A DNA stretch of 21,959 bases from Thermoplasmata archaeon (GTDB lineage Archaea; Thermoplasmatota; Thermoplasmata; Thermoplasmatales; Thermoplasmataceae), in assembly GCA_021819225.1 (NCBI GenBank), contig JAKARU010000005.1:1-21959 (forward strand), written 5' to 3'. Below, piece after piece: positions 21,943 to 21,959 of this stretch. The position numbers were made by a program, and so were the translations under genes. Each line of letters begins with the position of its first letter. Position 1 is the first letter of the stretch. The notes beneath the pieces were generated by a model. It searched no databases and was not told the origin of the DNA. It saw nothing but the letters and a program-made list of their open reading frames with translations.

Positions 21943-21950
21943 CCTTTTAT
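21943..21950 (-). promoter_or_regulatory. TATA box of the transposase gene
   Basis: ATAAAAGG on the minus strand. With a TATA-to-start distance of ~26 nt, transcription would begin near 21921, inside the hairpin loop, giving a leader of ~15 nt that carries only the Shine-Dalgarno arm. Confidence 0.55.
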
Positions 21951-21959
21951 GTTTCATGA

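Larger units (their letters stand above)
20750..21959 (-). mobile_element. IS256-family insertion sequence (right end outside the window)
   Basis: Defined by its intact transposase gene. A candidate left terminal repeat begins near GTGTCCCAAATG (20750). Read outward it is TTCATGATTACACAAC and overlaps the transposase stop. At the other end the window stops at TTCATGA (21953-21959), the same seven bases also reading outward, so the right repeat probably continues just beyond the window. Exact borders and target duplication cannot be fixed. The element sits ~127 bp after MFS gene 3; no host gene is visibly broken. Confidence 0.75.

Noticed and set aside
1..21959. CRISPR arrays, rRNA or prophage modules
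   Set aside because: No regularly spaced repeats, rRNA-like conserved segments or phage structural genes are seen; the only mobile element is the IS256-type sequence.

Overview
The window looks like chromosome of a Thermoplasmata-type, probably acidophilic and respiring, archaeon. The evidence is an Orc1/Cdc6 initiator, an archaeal-type cytochrome b with the Qo motif PPWF next to a Tat-exported Rieske protein, PdxS with the archaeal insertion, a PIN-ATPase-KH (PINA-like) protein, an archaeal asparagine-synthetase paralogue of class II aminoacyl-tRNA synthetases, and TATA boxes 25-28 nt before start codons (leaderless transcription, several TTG/GTG starts). No species is claimed. Assignments rest on motifs read by eye; no database search was run.

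Layout. 1-1049: 3' part of orc1/cdc6, open at the left edge. 1102-1800 (-): metallo-beta-lactamase-fold hydrolase. 1869-2477 (+): LysE-type exporter. 2560-4317 (+): pdxS plus a DUF92 membrane protein. 7647-4509 (-): an operon of Rieske protein, cytochrome b and a divergent crotonase-fold protein, the last two genes overlapping by 8 nt. 9051-7894 (-): RmuC. 9155-11560 (+): radical SAM/SPASM enzyme, then an MFS transporter. 13445-11557 (-): stand-alone asparagine-synthase ATPase domain overlapping a second MFS transporter (TTGA overlap), whose stop overlaps the stop of the converging first MFS gene. 13481-15262 (+): PINA-like ATPase. 16902-15280 (-): formate-tetrahydrofolate ligase. 17005-17421 (+): DtxR/MntR-like regulator with an altered metal site. 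17422-17810: no confident gene, but an orphan TATA box, a possible 68-codon frame and a nested inverted repeat. 18743-17811 (-) and 18874-19305 (+): archaeal asparagine synthetase divergent from an Lrp/AsnC regulator across an intergenic region with repeated T(A/T)GACAT elements and a palindrome at the regulator's start. 19441-20622 (+): third MFS transporter. About 20750-21959: IS256-family insertion sequence, right end outside the window.

How the genes fit together. The Rieske/cytochrome b pair is the quinol-oxidising core of a respiratory chain, with no cytochrome c1 in sight. PdxS, formate-THF ligase and the asparagine enzymes are housekeeping cofactor, C1 and amino-acid functions. Genes first in a transcript look leaderless, while cytochrome b, the second MFS gene and the transposase have Shine-Dalgarno sequences. 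The most interesting signals are regulatory: the operator-like array between the asparagine synthetase and its Lrp/AsnC neighbour, and a hairpin in the insertion sequence placed to hide the transposase ribosome-binding site only in transcripts that read in from outside.
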